This document shows, one piece after another, positions 6,208-14,465 of a DNA stretch of 42,962 nt (position 1 is the first letter of the stretch; every line of letters begins with the position of its first letter). Source of the DNA: a virus; IMG/VR virus record IMGVR_UViG_3300044953_000742, positions 1 to 42,962 of that record. One strand, 5' to 3'. Position numbers and translations under genes: made by a program. The notes beneath the pieces are model-generated. The model did no database searches, was not told where the DNA came from, and saw only the letters and a program-made list of their open reading frames with translations.

Positions 6208-8676
6208 TTAACATTTGCTCCACGAACATGCGCTGCATGTGACACAACCTTCCACATAAACCAAAGAGTCAGACCCACAGGAGTTGCAATGCTTGTCTCC
6301 TGCAGATTTTGTCCCGTTCGGGATGTAAGTCTTTAGGACCCGTGCCAGGACCTTGCTGAAAGAAAACATGTCATCGTTCTTGCCTTTCTGAAGCTGTTCC
6401 ACGATAAAATTGATTGGAATCCTGTGACGCAGCGTCAGAGACAGTGTCCTGGTGAAGGCGCTGTGGGTGGGATTGTCAAACAGAGTGTTGATGTCCTTGA
6501 ACACCACCTCGTCATCGCTGTTGACAGGGACCCTCAAGTTGTACGTCGCCCAACCTTCCTTTTTTCCATTTTTCACAATAGACCCAATTTTGGACTTCTT
6601 TGGCACTTCGATATTTTCAGCTGTGCCGCAGAAGATCTCGTAAGGGGCACCATCGACAAGCCCGACCAACACCAACCAGTTCTCACCGCGAATGTTAGTC
6701 CTGTGTATCTCGCAAGGCAGTTCCTTCGGCCTCTTTTTGGCATGCAAGCAGTCGCTCTTTCTCTCGTCTTTCTTCGTATTCTGGACGAGCACACCTGCCC
6801 TGCACCCGTCACGGTAAACGGTGAAGCCCTTGCAGCCAGATTTCCAAGCAGCCATGTAAGCCTGTGAGACAAGTTCTCTGGTCGCCGTGGATGGGAGGTT
6901 GCAGGTTTTCGACAAAGAGTGGTCAACGAACCGCTGCGCTGCTGCCTGCATTTCTACTGACTTCAGCCCGTCAACGTCGTTAGATGTTGCTCCGTAATAC
7001 GGCGAGTCTTCCACATTTGATTTACCGGTGACATCCATCCACTTTTTGAAGCCGTGGTGGTAGACGGTATATTCCTGCCACTTGTCACCTGACGCGTCAA
7101 CAAAGTCTGGCGTCACACCGGCATCTGAGTTAGACACGAGCTTGCGGCGACGTTTGTAGACAAGCAAATAGGCAGGTTCAATGCCTGACGTCGTCTGTGT
7201 CAGGCACGAGACTGAACCTGTCGGCGCAGTGGTCGTCAGTGCAATGTTACGACGCCCCGTCGTTTTCCACTTTGCGTAAACTTCAGGTCCGCACGCAGAA
7301 ATAATCCTTTCCAGGTAACCGTGTCCCTTTTCTTTCTCAAAATTGAAAATCGGGAATGCACCGCGCTCTTCAGCCATCAGAATACTGGATGTGTGGGCGC
7401 CCACAGCCAGCGCTCGGTAGATGTTTTCAGTCATTGTGACAGACTTGTCAGAACCGTAACGGAGGCCAAGCATTGCCAATGTGTCGCCCAATGCCGTGAT
7501 TCCCAACCCTGTCCGTCTGGCTTGCACAGCCTTCTCTTTGATTTTGTCCCACAGTTCAGACTCGACCCTTTTCACGTGTGCCGGCTGTGAGTCAGCGGCA
7601 ATCTTCTCTCGAATTCTGTCGACAGCTTCAATTTCCAGGTCGACCAGGTCATCCATCAGACGTTGTGACTTCACCACGACTTCGTGAAACTTTTCAAAGT
7701 CAAATGTCGCCTGCTGTGTGAACGGTTCTGTCACGAACGACGACAGGTTGATTGCCATCAGGCGACACGAGTCATACGGACAGAGGACGATTTCACCGCA
7801 AGGGTTTGAACTGATTGAACAAAATCCTTCGTCAGCGTAAATGTCTGCTGGCGTATTGCGCTGCACAGTGTCCCAGAACATTGCGCCTGGTTCGGCTGAC
7901 GTCCAAGCGCTGTCGATGAACATGTCCCAGATTTCTTTGGCCTTGACGACCTTTGTGACTTTTGCTTCCTCCACAGTCGCAGTGACTGGCCACCGGAGCG
8001 TGAAGTCGGTATTAGCTTCAACCGCCGCCATGAAATCGTCAGTGAACCTGACAGAAATATTGGCGCCGGTGACTTTTGTGAGGTCCCGCTTGATGTTGAT
8101 GAATGTGTCAATTTCAGGATGGTTACAGTGAATAGACAGCAACAGTGCGCCACGTCTTCCCCCTTGGGCAACCTCCCTGGTAGAATTGCTGAACCTCTCC
8201 ATGAAGACACCGATACCGTCAGTCGTCCTGGCGGCGTTCGAGGTCGTCATGCCCTTTGGCCTGATCTTGGAGATGTCAAAACCCACACCGCCGCGGCGTT
8301 TCATAATTTGGACTTGTTCCTGGTCTGCGTGCAAAATGCCGCCGTAAGAATCCTCGGGCTGGGCGATGACGAAACAGTTCGACAGGGACTGGACCTGGTG
8401 GGTGTTGCCGACGGCTGACATCGGGGAACCCTGTGGAACGAGATACTTGAAACCACGAAACAGCTCATAAATTTCATTCTCTGGCAGCGGGTTGGAATAT
8501 TTTGACTCTGCCCTGGCAAACTCACGAGCAAGCCGACGGTGCATTTCGTCAGGTGACTTTTCCTCAAAATCACCATCTGGTTCCCTGAGCAGGTATTTCG
8601 TGACAACATCTGCTGCCAATGAGTCACCGTCGAAATATTTCAGTGACTCTTCTATGACTTCGTTCTTCTTATACAT
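6208..8676 (-). CDS. nrdJ: Class II (adenosylcobalamin-dependent) ribonucleoside-diphosphate reductase
   Basis: Reduces ribonucleotides to deoxyribonucleotides for phage DNA synthesis. The 822-residue protein has the reductase barrel with SLSNCFV at 97-103 (first redox cysteine), a glycine-rich KRRGGVGFDISKIRP at 126-140, and NPCGEI at 291-296 with the thiyl cysteine and its glutamate. The C-terminus is a cysteine cluster (CNSCGS, then EGCVTCSACSWSKC) like that of bacterial NrdJ, where it regenerates the active-site disulphide. No small radical subunit gene is found nearby, which fits a B12-dependent class II enzyme. The host or environment would need to supply cobalamin. The ATG overlaps the helicase stop (TAATG), so the gene is coupled to the replication operon. 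Confidence 0.93.
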   Translation of the reverse strand: MYKKNEVIEESLKYFDGDSLAADVVTKYLLREPDGDFEEKSPDEMHRRLAREFARAESKYSNPLPENEIYELFRGFKYLVPQGSPMSAVGNTHQVQSLSNCFVIAQPEDSYGGILHADQEQVQIMKRRGGVGFDISKIRPKGMTTSNAARTTDGIGVFMERFSNSTREVAQGGRRGALLLSIHCNHPEIDTFINIKRDLTKVTGANISVRFTDDFMAAVEANTDFTLRWPVTATVEEAKVTKVVKAKEIWDMFIDSAWTSAEPGAMFWDTVQRNTPADIYADEGFCSISSNPCGEIVLCPYDSCRLMAINLSSFVTEPFTQQATFDFEKFHEVVVKSQRLMDDLVDLEIEAVDRIREKIAADSQPAHVKRVESELWDKIKEKAVQARRTGLGITALGDTLAMLGLRYGSDKSVTMTENIYRALAVGAHTSSILMAEERGAFPIFNFEKEKGHGYLERIISACGPEVYAKWKTTGRRNIALTTTAPTGSVSCLTQTTSGIEPAYLLVYKRRRKLVSNSDAGVTPDFVDASGDKWQEYTVYHHGFKKWMDVTGKSNVEDSPYYGATSNDVDGLKSVEMQAAAQRFVDHSLSKTCNLPSTATRELVSQAYMAAWKSGCKGFTVYRDGCRAGVLVQNTKKDERKSDCLHAKKRPKELPCEIHRTNIRGENWLVLVGLVDGAPYEIFCGTAENIEVPKKSKIGSIVKNGKKEGWATYNLRVPVNSDDEVVFKDINTLFDNPTHSAFTRTLSLTLRHRIPINFIVEQLQKGKNDDMFSFSKVLARVLKTYIPNGTKSAGDKHCNSCGSDSLVYVEGCVTCSACSWSKC

Positions 8677-10061
8677 TAGCCTTCCTCGTGTTCAGCCATA
8701 ACTTCTTTGAATTTTCTTGACAGCAACTCCTGCATGCCACTTTTCTTCTGTGAGACCACTTCGTCCAGAGACAGAACGTTCTCGTCCAAAATTTCGAACG
8801 TCGACATCGAGGTATCAATGCTTACCGGGAAGACGATTCCGTCTTTTCCGGCTCGGTTTTTGGCGATAAACAAGCGCCCGAATCCCGACGCTTTTTCAGT
8901 GGCTTTCCTTGACAGACTGACAACCACATCAGCAACCATTGCTTTGCCATAAGCTTCTGACATATTTTCAAGACCGACGACATTTGCTTGCGCGCTCTCC
9001 CTGTTGGCCTGTGAGGCCGTCCAAATTGGAATTTCAAGTTCCATTGCCAGGTTACGAAGTTCCTCATAAATAAGTTTCAGTTCGTGCCGAAGAGAGTCAT
9101 ATGACCTCGACGATTTCATGATGTCTGCGTAATCTATAATCACAATGTCGGGTTTGAAACCCTTCATCTGTAACTTTTCTATGTGGTTGCGCACAGTCAT
9201 TACCGTGGCGCTGCCTGTCGGGTATTCTTTGATGACCAATCTGCCAAATTTCTTTTCCTTGTAGGTCTTTGTCACCAGCTCTTTGTTGTCCTGGACGTCA
9301 TTGGAAGGCAGCCCGCACAGGTTGGAATCGTAACGCAGTCCGGTGGCGTGCTCAGTCAGTTCGAAGGTGTAGTGGAGAACATTTTTATGCCGCCGCATGG
9401 CATTGCAACCGAGAGCAACTAACCAATGTGACTTTCCTGCGCCGGTTGAGGCGACGACCACACCAATCTCGCCGCGGCCCAGGCCACCCTGAAAAATATC
9501 ACGTTCGTCCAAGCGTTTAAAACCGGTCGGGACAGCGTGGCGATTGAATTTGATAAACCGTGCCTCGATGTCTTCGAAGAAATCGTGTCCCGTTGAGTTT
9601 GGCATGCCGACAGACACAGCTTTCTTCATCAGACCGACAACTTCCTCAAAATTTTCCCCCTGGATGAGGTCGACAGCCTTCTCCAACGCCTCTTTGAATG
9701 CCTGCCGTTTGCAGAAATCCAATGCCTTCTCTTTGACATACGCTATGTCACCTGGATGTGGATTGGATTTCACTCTGACAAGAAAGTCCACCACCTGGTC
9801 ACGAAGAATGATGTCGCTGCCTTCTGACAGGTCTTCCTTGATAATGGTGACCAACAGCCCGAGCGTCGGAAAACTCTTGTATTTGTTGTAATAACTGAAG
9901 TAACGTTCTGACAGAAATTTTAGATAATCGATGTCAAAGAACGATGGGTTCATTACTTCGACCATCTGTGCAGCCCAGGGAGCATCGCCCAGCAGGCCCT
10001 GTAAAATTTTTTCCTGAAATTGTTTGCCAAATTTTGAAAATGTTTGGTTTGTTTCGTTCAT
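8676..10061 (-). CDS. DnaB-type replicative DNA helicase (T4 gp41-like)
   Basis: Hexameric 5'-3' helicase that unwinds DNA at the phage fork. Its 461 residues comprise an N-terminal helical domain (to about 170) and a RecA-fold motor. Walker A is ASTGAGKS at 204-211; Walker B is DIVIIDYADIM; the motif-3 sensor is IPIWTASQANRES. A KNRAGKDGIVFPV segment near the end matches the arginine-finger region of DnaB proteins. The ATG overlaps the stop of the exonuclease gene as ATGA, and its own stop overlaps the reductase start. No separate primase is seen in the window, and the N-terminal domain shows no primase motifs. Confidence 0.93.
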   Translation of the reverse strand: MNETNQTFSKFGKQFQEKILQGLLGDAPWAAQMVEVMNPSFFDIDYLKFLSERYFSYYNKYKSFPTLGLLVTIIKEDLSEGSDIILRDQVVDFLVRVKSNPHPGDIAYVKEKALDFCKRQAFKEALEKAVDLIQGENFEEVVGLMKKAVSVGMPNSTGHDFFEDIEARFIKFNRHAVPTGFKRLDERDIFQGGLGRGEIGVVVASTGAGKSHWLVALGCNAMRRHKNVLHYTFELTEHATGLRYDSNLCGLPSNDVQDNKELVTKTYKEKKFGRLVIKEYPTGSATVMTVRNHIEKLQMKGFKPDIVIIDYADIMKSSRSYDSLRHELKLIYEELRNLAMELEIPIWTASQANRESAQANVVGLENMSEAYGKAMVADVVVSLSRKATEKASGFGRLFIAKNRAGKDGIVFPVSIDTSMSTFEILDENVLSLDEVVSQKKSGMQELLSRKFKEVMAEHEEG

Positions 10062-11048
10062 GAAATGACAGCTCTCATTGAGAGGTAGTTTGAATCAATG
10101 TCAACGCCTCTAAGTCCTTCCCTGTTGAGAATCCTTAACAAATTCATTTTATTCGGTTGAGGGACGGGTGTTTCGAGCTGGTGTTCCAATTTTTTCACTT
10201 GGTCGCCATTAAGTCTGGTCACACTCAGGTTCATCAGTTTCCAGTTGTTCCTGATGTGTTCCTCGTTTGTGACAATCTCTTTGAACAGCGAGATGTTCGA
10301 CGAAGATTGCCTCCGGGCGCTGTCAATCACTTCATTGACACTGACGTGCTTGTCACCACCAAGTTCTGGAAACCGTTTCAACAGCGTGCGAAATCCTGCC
10401 CCCTTGATGCCAGGTATCGCATCAGAATCATCACCTGTAAAACACCTGGCGACGACAATGTTCTCAGGATAAAAGCCATATTTTTCTTTCACCTCGCGCT
10501 TGTCTATCAATTTTTTCTGGTTCAGCGACCACTGGCTCACCCTGCCATCGATCAGCTGGTAGAGGTCTTTGTCGGACGAGACGACCACAATCTTGGACTC
10601 TAAAAATTTATACTTGCAAATGTAACTGATTATGTCGTCGGCTTCGGCGTCCTTGACATAGACCTGATTGACAGGCAGGCTTTTCAGGGCTTCCACCACC
10701 AGAGACACCTGGTCGTTGTGGTTCTCTTTGGTGTCTGGTATGTCATCCTCGTAATACCTGTTAAGAGCCTTTGGGCGACGCCCACCCTTGTAAGTTCCAC
10801 CACTGATTGCCAGCCGCTTCTGGTTCCCACCAGATTCCCAGACCACAATCACCTTGTTCGGCCTGAACTGGTTACAAAGCGGACCGATAGATTTTAGGAA
10901 TCCTACAAAACCGCCTTTGTGTTCCCCGTGCTCCGACATCGTCGGGTTTGCAATGAAATGTCGCATGAAGCAATTGATTCTTCATTCAAAGTCCGTCGAA
11001 GACCAAAATAGGCCTATCGACGGACACTCCTGCGTTTGTTGGTTGCAT
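10058..11048 (-). pseudogene. 5'-3' exonuclease / flap-endonuclease family, reading frame disrupted near the 5' end
   Basis: Would remove RNA primers or flaps, like T4 RNase H or the Pol I N-terminal domain. The long frame (from an ATG at 10966) holds RHFIANPTMSEHGEHKGG, AEADDIISYICK, SSDKDLYQLI and CFTGDDSDAIPGIKGAG, all metal- and DNA-binding features of the family. The essential first strand and aspartate (PILVFDGL) lie upstream in another frame that begins at an ATG at 11048 with AGGA before it and hits TGA at 10988-10986. Skipping exactly 13 bases (10988-10976) gives FDGL-NCFMRHF, which fits the family's usual DGLNxFxRHF pattern. The ATG at 10966 has no SD. The conserved remainder argues the protein is still made. 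Confidence 0.8.
10991..11025. repeat. Nine-base inverted repeat inside the exonuclease 5' end
   Basis: The arms GTCCGTCGA (10991-10999) and TCGACGGAC (11017-11025) are perfect inverted repeats around a 17-base spacer containing the palindrome TAGGCCTA. In the minus-strand RNA the hairpin ends one base into the CUU codon that precedes the in-frame UGA and the 13 extra bases. Its placement suggests a role in translation of this gene, or a hotspot for the insertion; there is no U-tract for termination. Confidence 0.6.
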
Positions 11049-11072
11049 TTTTTCCTGTTTCAGAGTTGACTA

Positions 11073-12308
11073 TCAGTTACGCTCAAGGATGTCCACGGCG
11101 TCGCTGCCTATTTCAGCAAGAGAGACAATTTCCTCGTACGACTCGTCATCAACATTGACGCCAACTGGGCTAACTAACATCCTCGTCATGGCCCTATCAA
11201 ACAGTGGGTCGACCCACTTTGCATCGCTGGCCATGACTTCACCGAAGTCTCCCTTGTAAAACTTACGCTGGTAGGCGACTTCACCCGTTGTCGAATCGAT
11301 AACTGACAGAGTTTTCCATGCACCTGTCCCTCCTATTTTTAGGAGCTTGCCTTCCCATAACAGTTCGCCGAGGTCGTCACACGACGAACGAATGACATCG
11401 AACATCTGTTCGTGTTCCACAATTCCTTTTCCAAAATGAATCTCAAAATTGCAAGTGCGGAACGGCGGGGCAACTTTATTCTTGACGGTCTTGGCTGATA
11501 CATTGATGCCAATGACGTTGTCCTTGTTGTCTTTGATCTGCTGCCCCGCACCCAGCTTGATTCTGACCGAGGCGTGGAAAGGTATGGCACGACCTCCAGG
11601 GACGGTAGTCGGGTCGCCGTGGCCCATCACACCGATATTCGCACGAATTTGATTCAGGCAGAGCAGCAGAACATTCTGGTTAGCAATGACACCTGTTATC
11701 TTTCTCATTCCCTTTGAGATTGCGCGCGCCTGGAGTCCGATTGAGTCCTTGTCGTAATCGCCCAGAAGTTCAGCCTTCGGAGACGACGCTGCCACTGAGT
11801 CCCAGATAATGGTCACGGGAATGTCCTTGTTCATCGCTTTAGCTTTGAGAATCGTAGACTCAGCAATTGAAAGGACTTCTTCTGTGCAGTGTGTGTCAAT
11901 GTAGACAAAGCGTTTGGTGATGTCGACGCCTAGCGCTGCCAAGTTGTCGACAGACGTTGCATTTTCAGTATCGATGTAGACCACGATGCCGCCCATTTTC
12001 TGGGTGGATTTTGCAAACTGTGTGGCGATGTGAGATTTGCCAATTGACGGTGGACCGAAGATCTCAACAATTCTGCCTTCAGGCGCGCCGCCTGCGGACC
12101 TGTTGGCAATGATGTAATCCAACTGACGTGAACCCGACGAGATCCAGCGCTTCACGTGAGTCGGTGAAATGTCTGTTGACAAGTTGTAGGCAATCTTTGA
12201 CCCATATTCCTTGTTCAGTGAAACAATCAGGTCGATGGTAAAATCGTCCGCTACGTTTTTGCTGCGTGCCGCGACTTCTGTTTCTGCTTTTTTTATTTTT
12301 GGTGGCAT
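11073..12308 (-). CDS. RecA/UvsX-family recombinase
   Basis: ATP-dependent strand-exchange protein for recombination-driven replication and repair; 411 residues. The RecA core begins near residue 50. Walker A is GPPSIGKS at 85-92, followed by the VVYIDTENA strand. Walker B lies in IPVTIIWDSVAA, and the L1/L2 region includes NVLLLCLNQIRANIGVMG and VPGGRAIPFHASVRIKL. Both the length and the GGRA motif resemble bacterial RecA as much as T4 UvsX. AAGGAG six bases before the ATG fixes the start. A strong terminator separates it from the upstream SSB gene, so it depends on readthrough or on its own promoter in the 45-base gap; I could not identify one with confidence. Confidence 0.93.
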   Translation of the reverse strand: MPPKIKKAETEVAARSKNVADDFTIDLIVSLNKEYGSKIAYNLSTDISPTHVKRWISSGSRQLDYIIANRSAGGAPEGRIVEIFGPPSIGKSHIATQFAKSTQKMGGIVVYIDTENATSVDNLAALGVDITKRFVYIDTHCTEEVLSIAESTILKAKAMNKDIPVTIIWDSVAASSPKAELLGDYDKDSIGLQARAISKGMRKITGVIANQNVLLLCLNQIRANIGVMGHGDPTTVPGGRAIPFHASVRIKLGAGQQIKDNKDNVIGINVSAKTVKNKVAPPFRTCNFEIHFGKGIVEHEQMFDVIRSSCDDLGELLWEGKLLKIGGTGAWKTLSVIDSTTGEVAYQRKFYKGDFGEVMASDAKWVDPLFDRAMTRMLVSPVGVNVDDESYEEIVSLAEIGSDAVDILERN

Positions 12309-12349
12309 GTTTACTCCTTTCTGACATTGTAATCAAATAGTTGTAAATG

Positions 12350-12384
12350 AAAAACTACCGACAGGATTTTTGTCCTGCCGGCAG
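12350..12384 (-). terminator. Rho-independent terminator between SSB and recombinase genes
   Basis: In the minus-strand transcript the arms CTGCCGGCAGGA (12384-12373) and TCCTGTCGGTAG (12366-12355) form a 12-bp stem with two G-U pairs. The six-base loop is A-rich, and five U residues follow directly (12354-12350). A complementary A/T run on the other side could make it bidirectional. It follows the SSB stop and should let SSB be made in excess over downstream replication genes. Confidence 0.88.
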
Positions 12385-12409
12385 CTTTTTGGTCATTTAT
12401 CGCTAAATT

Positions 12410-13213
12410 TTATAGGTCATCAAGTTCAGCAAAGGCATCGTCCAGCTTCTTTGCACTTGAGCTTGAGCTAGCTTGCTTCTTCGGAGCAGGCGTTTCAGCA
12501 ACATCGTCGGCCGCAACAGCATCACGAGTGGTGCCCACAGACGCATTGGAACTTTCCGGTGGATTGACATAATCATTGAGCAGCTTCGCCAGCTCATCAT
12601 AAGACTTCTCAACATAGATCTCGTCCATGTTAGGAATCGATGAAATCCACTCCTTCGCCTTTGCCTGGTCCTCGTGGAGCGGGGTGGGGCTGGGCCTGGG
12701 GCGGATGGTGATGTCAGCAAACTGTTTGCCAGGCAACTTTTCACAAATGACCTTGATGTCGTAGCCCTTCTTATAGTCCATGATGTCGCCGTAATCGGCA
12801 TCCAACATCACATTGTAGAGGTCCTGCTGGACCGTCTTACCGAAGGACCAGATGCGAACACCCTTTTCTTCCTCACCGCGAACGATGACTGCACCGAAAG
12901 CACGTGTCTTGGGGTACAGCTTTTTGGCTAGCTCGAAAGAGTCCTTGCTGTCGTCAGAACGGAGCTTGGTAATCAGTTCCTGAAACGGGTCTGGCTTACC
13001 GAACTGGTAAGGTGCCAGAAGACCTGGATTTGTGCCGATGTTGTAGTAGAACGACAGGTCACGGAGTCCCGACCCGTCAGAGGACTTGGGGAGTGGGATA
13101 AAACGGACCGTGTAAGACTTCCCCTCTTCAGGGCGCCAGGTGGCGTTCTTCTTGTTATTTTTTCCAGTCAAATCATTTAACTTCTTACGAATTGCATCAA
13201 CGTTAAAAGCCAT
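12410..13213 (-). CDS. Single-stranded DNA-binding protein (T4 gp32-like)
   Basis: Coats single-stranded DNA at the fork and recruits recombination and replication proteins. Its 267 residues show the gp32 plan: a basic N-terminus (IRKKLNDLTGKNNKKNATWRP) for cooperative binding; an OB-fold core with YTVRFIPLP, SFYYNIG and RGEEEKGVRIWSFGKTV; and a flexible Ser/Ala-rich linker ending in an acidic tail (LDDAFAELDDL) for protein contacts. The zinc-binding cysteines of T4 gp32 are not evident. A strong AAGGAG SD lies nine bases before the ATG. The gene has its own candidate promoter and terminator, consistent with high, separate expression. Confidence 0.88.
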   Translation of the reverse strand: MAFNVDAIRKKLNDLTGKNNKKNATWRPEEGKSYTVRFIPLPKSSDGSGLRDLSFYYNIGTNPGLLAPYQFGKPDPFQELITKLRSDDSKDSFELAKKLYPKTRAFGAVIVRGEEEKGVRIWSFGKTVQQDLYNVMLDADYGDIMDYKKGYDIKVICEKLPGKQFADITIRPRPSPTPLHEDQAKAKEWISSIPNMDEIYVEKSYDELAKLLNDYVNPPESSNASVGTTRDAVAADDVAETPAPKKQASSSSSAKKLDDAFAELDDL

Positions 13214-13298
13214 TGTGTTAAATCTCCTTGTGTGTCAAATTTGCAAATTCTAAGTTTCCCGCATGATTCATTGTTGAACCAATTTGGTATTTGCTTTT

Positions 13299-13330
13299 AG
13301 TATAGTAGTTTTGTAAGTGTTATTGTTCAA
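13299..13330 (-). promoter_or_regulatory. Candidate sigma-70-type promoter for SSB
   Basis: On the minus strand TTGAAC (13330-13325) is followed after 17 bases by TACTAT (13307-13302), or after 20 bases by TATACT (13304-13299). Each hexamer matches the bacterial consensus at four positions or better. It lies in the 119-base gap upstream of SSB, about 85 bases before the ATG. The call rests on sequence match and position only. Confidence 0.45.
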
Positions 13331-13332
13331 AT

Positions 13333-13638
13333 TTATTTGTCGAGAGCGTCGCGCTTAGACTTGTGAGGTTTTGCTTTTCCGAAACCACTGGACGCTGCCG
13401 CCCAAGCAGGTTTTCTTTCTGCACCCCTGTGGGGGTATGTCGGACCGGTGCCAAGCGGTGTTGTCACTCCTGCCACCGAACCTGCAACAGAAACTTCAAT
13501 TTTTTCTTCGGCATCGACTTCATCGGCAGAAAAATCAGGTTCTGTCAGAAGCTCATCATCCCTTGGTTCGATGCGTGCTTCTTTCTTCCCGGTCTCTGCG
13601 ATCGTCTCAGCAACGAATTGTCTAAGTAGTTTCTGCAT
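13333..13638 (-). CDS. Unknown 101-residue protein, low-complexity C-terminus
   Basis: No function assigned. The ATG at 13638 gives a protein starting with an amphipathic helix (MQKLLRQFVAETIAE), then an acidic stretch, a glycine/valine-rich stretch (SVAGSVAGVTTPLGTG) and a basic end rich in Ala, Gly and Lys. A helix followed by low complexity is seen in some small phage virion or core proteins, but that is only an analogy. No SD precedes this ATG; instead the element CATATTTATC ends four bases upstream. A GTG start at 13692 is in frame but lies inside a terminator-like hairpin. Confidence 0.62.
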   Translation of the reverse strand: MQKLLRQFVAETIAETGKKEARIEPRDDELLTEPDFSADEVDAEEKIEVSVAGSVAGVTTPLGTGPTYPHRGAERKPAWAAASSGFGKAKPHKSKRDALDK

Positions 13639-13641
13639 GCA

Positions 13642-13651
13642 GATAAATATG
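13642..13651. promoter_or_regulatory. Intergenic element NATAAATATG, copy 1
   Basis: GATAAATATG on the plus strand (CATATTTATC in the direction of the genes), between a terminator-like hairpin and the 101-residue gene. Four further matches lie at 26859, 28801, 35197 and 39526, all intergenic. It resembles the late-promoter core NATAAATA of T4-like phages but points against the genes; its direction of action is unresolved. Confidence 0.45.
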
Positions 13652-13658
13652 ATCAAAA

Positions 13659-13695
13659 TGAAACGGGTGACAGAAAGTATTTTTTCTGCCACCCG
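13659..13695 (-). terminator. Terminator-like hairpin after the 21-residue gene
   Basis: The minus-strand RNA can pair CGGGTGGCAGA (13695-13685) with TCTGTCACCCG (13674-13664), 11 bp with one G-U pair and a 10-base A-rich loop. The U-tract is imperfect (UUUCAUUUU), so termination may be partial. It sits between the lysine-rich mini gene and the 101-residue gene. Confidence 0.6.
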
Positions 13696-13739
13696 CCACT
13701 AAACCGAATACAACAGATTCAAGTTTCAAGAAATTACGA

Positions 13740-13805
13740 CTACTTGCCGCCCTTCTTGCCGCCCTTCTTGTCGCCTTCCTTCTTCTTATCTTCAGCCTTT
13801 GCCAT
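13740..13805 (-). CDS. 21-residue Lys/Gly-rich mini-protein
   Basis: Very short ORF, MAKAEDKKKEGDKKGGKKGG plus a final K. It is backed by a strong SD (ACAGGAGA, seven bases before the ATG at 13805), a TAG stop and a hairpin terminator downstream. It stands in its own gap between two larger genes. The repeated KKGG pattern and net positive charge suggest a nucleic-acid or tail-peptide binder, but no function can be claimed. It could also be a leader peptide that sets translation or transcription of the next gene. Confidence 0.55.
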   Translation of the reverse strand: MAKAEDKKKEGDKKGGKKGGK

Positions 13806-13838
13806 GTTAGTCTCCTGTGTTAATTAATGCGGCAGCGT

Positions 13839-14423
13839 TTACTCATTTGAACTGGCAATCGTTGCCTTAAGTTCATTTTCCGCCAAGCACTTGCATGTCT
13901 GCCATACATGCGTCAGTAAGTGACTGTTCCTGGCGTAAAATCCGTTATCCTCCACATGGAGGCCAGATGATGTAATTATGGCAATCCACTCGTCAGAGTT
14001 TAAATTAATGCCTAATTTTGAGACAAAATATAGCGTCCTGTGCGAGGACAACATTTTTTCGCACGCTGGATTAAATTTGTAATACTGTCCTAACTTTTCC
14101 ACATGCCACGACGATTCCTGCGGAATTAGGAAGTCCTCTTTGTCGTCACCAATTTTACCGAGTTCATTGACCAACGCCACGCGGACGAGCGACTTTGTGT
14201 CAGTCACATCAGTAAAAATCTTTGACTTCTTGGCAGCAGAAATTGCAAAGTCGACCAGGCCACCAGCATATCCACCTTCGGCCAGCGTCAGTCCGCGAGC
14301 TGCGACTGCCAACCTAGGGCCCAACAGAGAGTCCAGCTCAGTCGCATTGGCGTCACTGAAGTATTTTGCAAACAGTGCAATGTATTTTTCGTACGCCTTA
14401 ATAATTTGTTCGTTAGTTTTCAT
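13839..14423 (-). CDS. Phage protein resembling HD-domain hydrolases, probably lacking catalytic residues
   Basis: Its 194 residues have the layout of phage HD-superfamily proteins: a glycine-rich segment (AEGGYAGGLVDFAISAAKK near 48-66), then VRVALVNELGKIG, where the family usually has a His-Asp pair before LGKIG, then SSWHVEKLGQYYKFNP and RTLYFVSKLGINLNSDEW. The metal-binding His-Asp doublet appears replaced (Asn-Glu), so hydrolase activity is doubtful and a structural or regulatory role is possible. The ATG is followed by a lysine-rich N-terminus. The family link is from memory of pattern, not a search. Confidence 0.6.
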   Translation of the reverse strand: MKTNEQIIKAYEKYIALFAKYFSDANATELDSLLGPRLAVAARGLTLAEGGYAGGLVDFAISAAKKSKIFTDVTDTKSLVRVALVNELGKIGDDKEDFLIPQESSWHVEKLGQYYKFNPACEKMLSSHRTLYFVSKLGINLNSDEWIAIITSSGLHVEDNGFYARNSHLLTHVWQTCKCLAENELKATIASSNE

Positions 14424-14465
14424 GCATTGATTGTATCAATTCACGACGAACAAGTTCAACGATAC

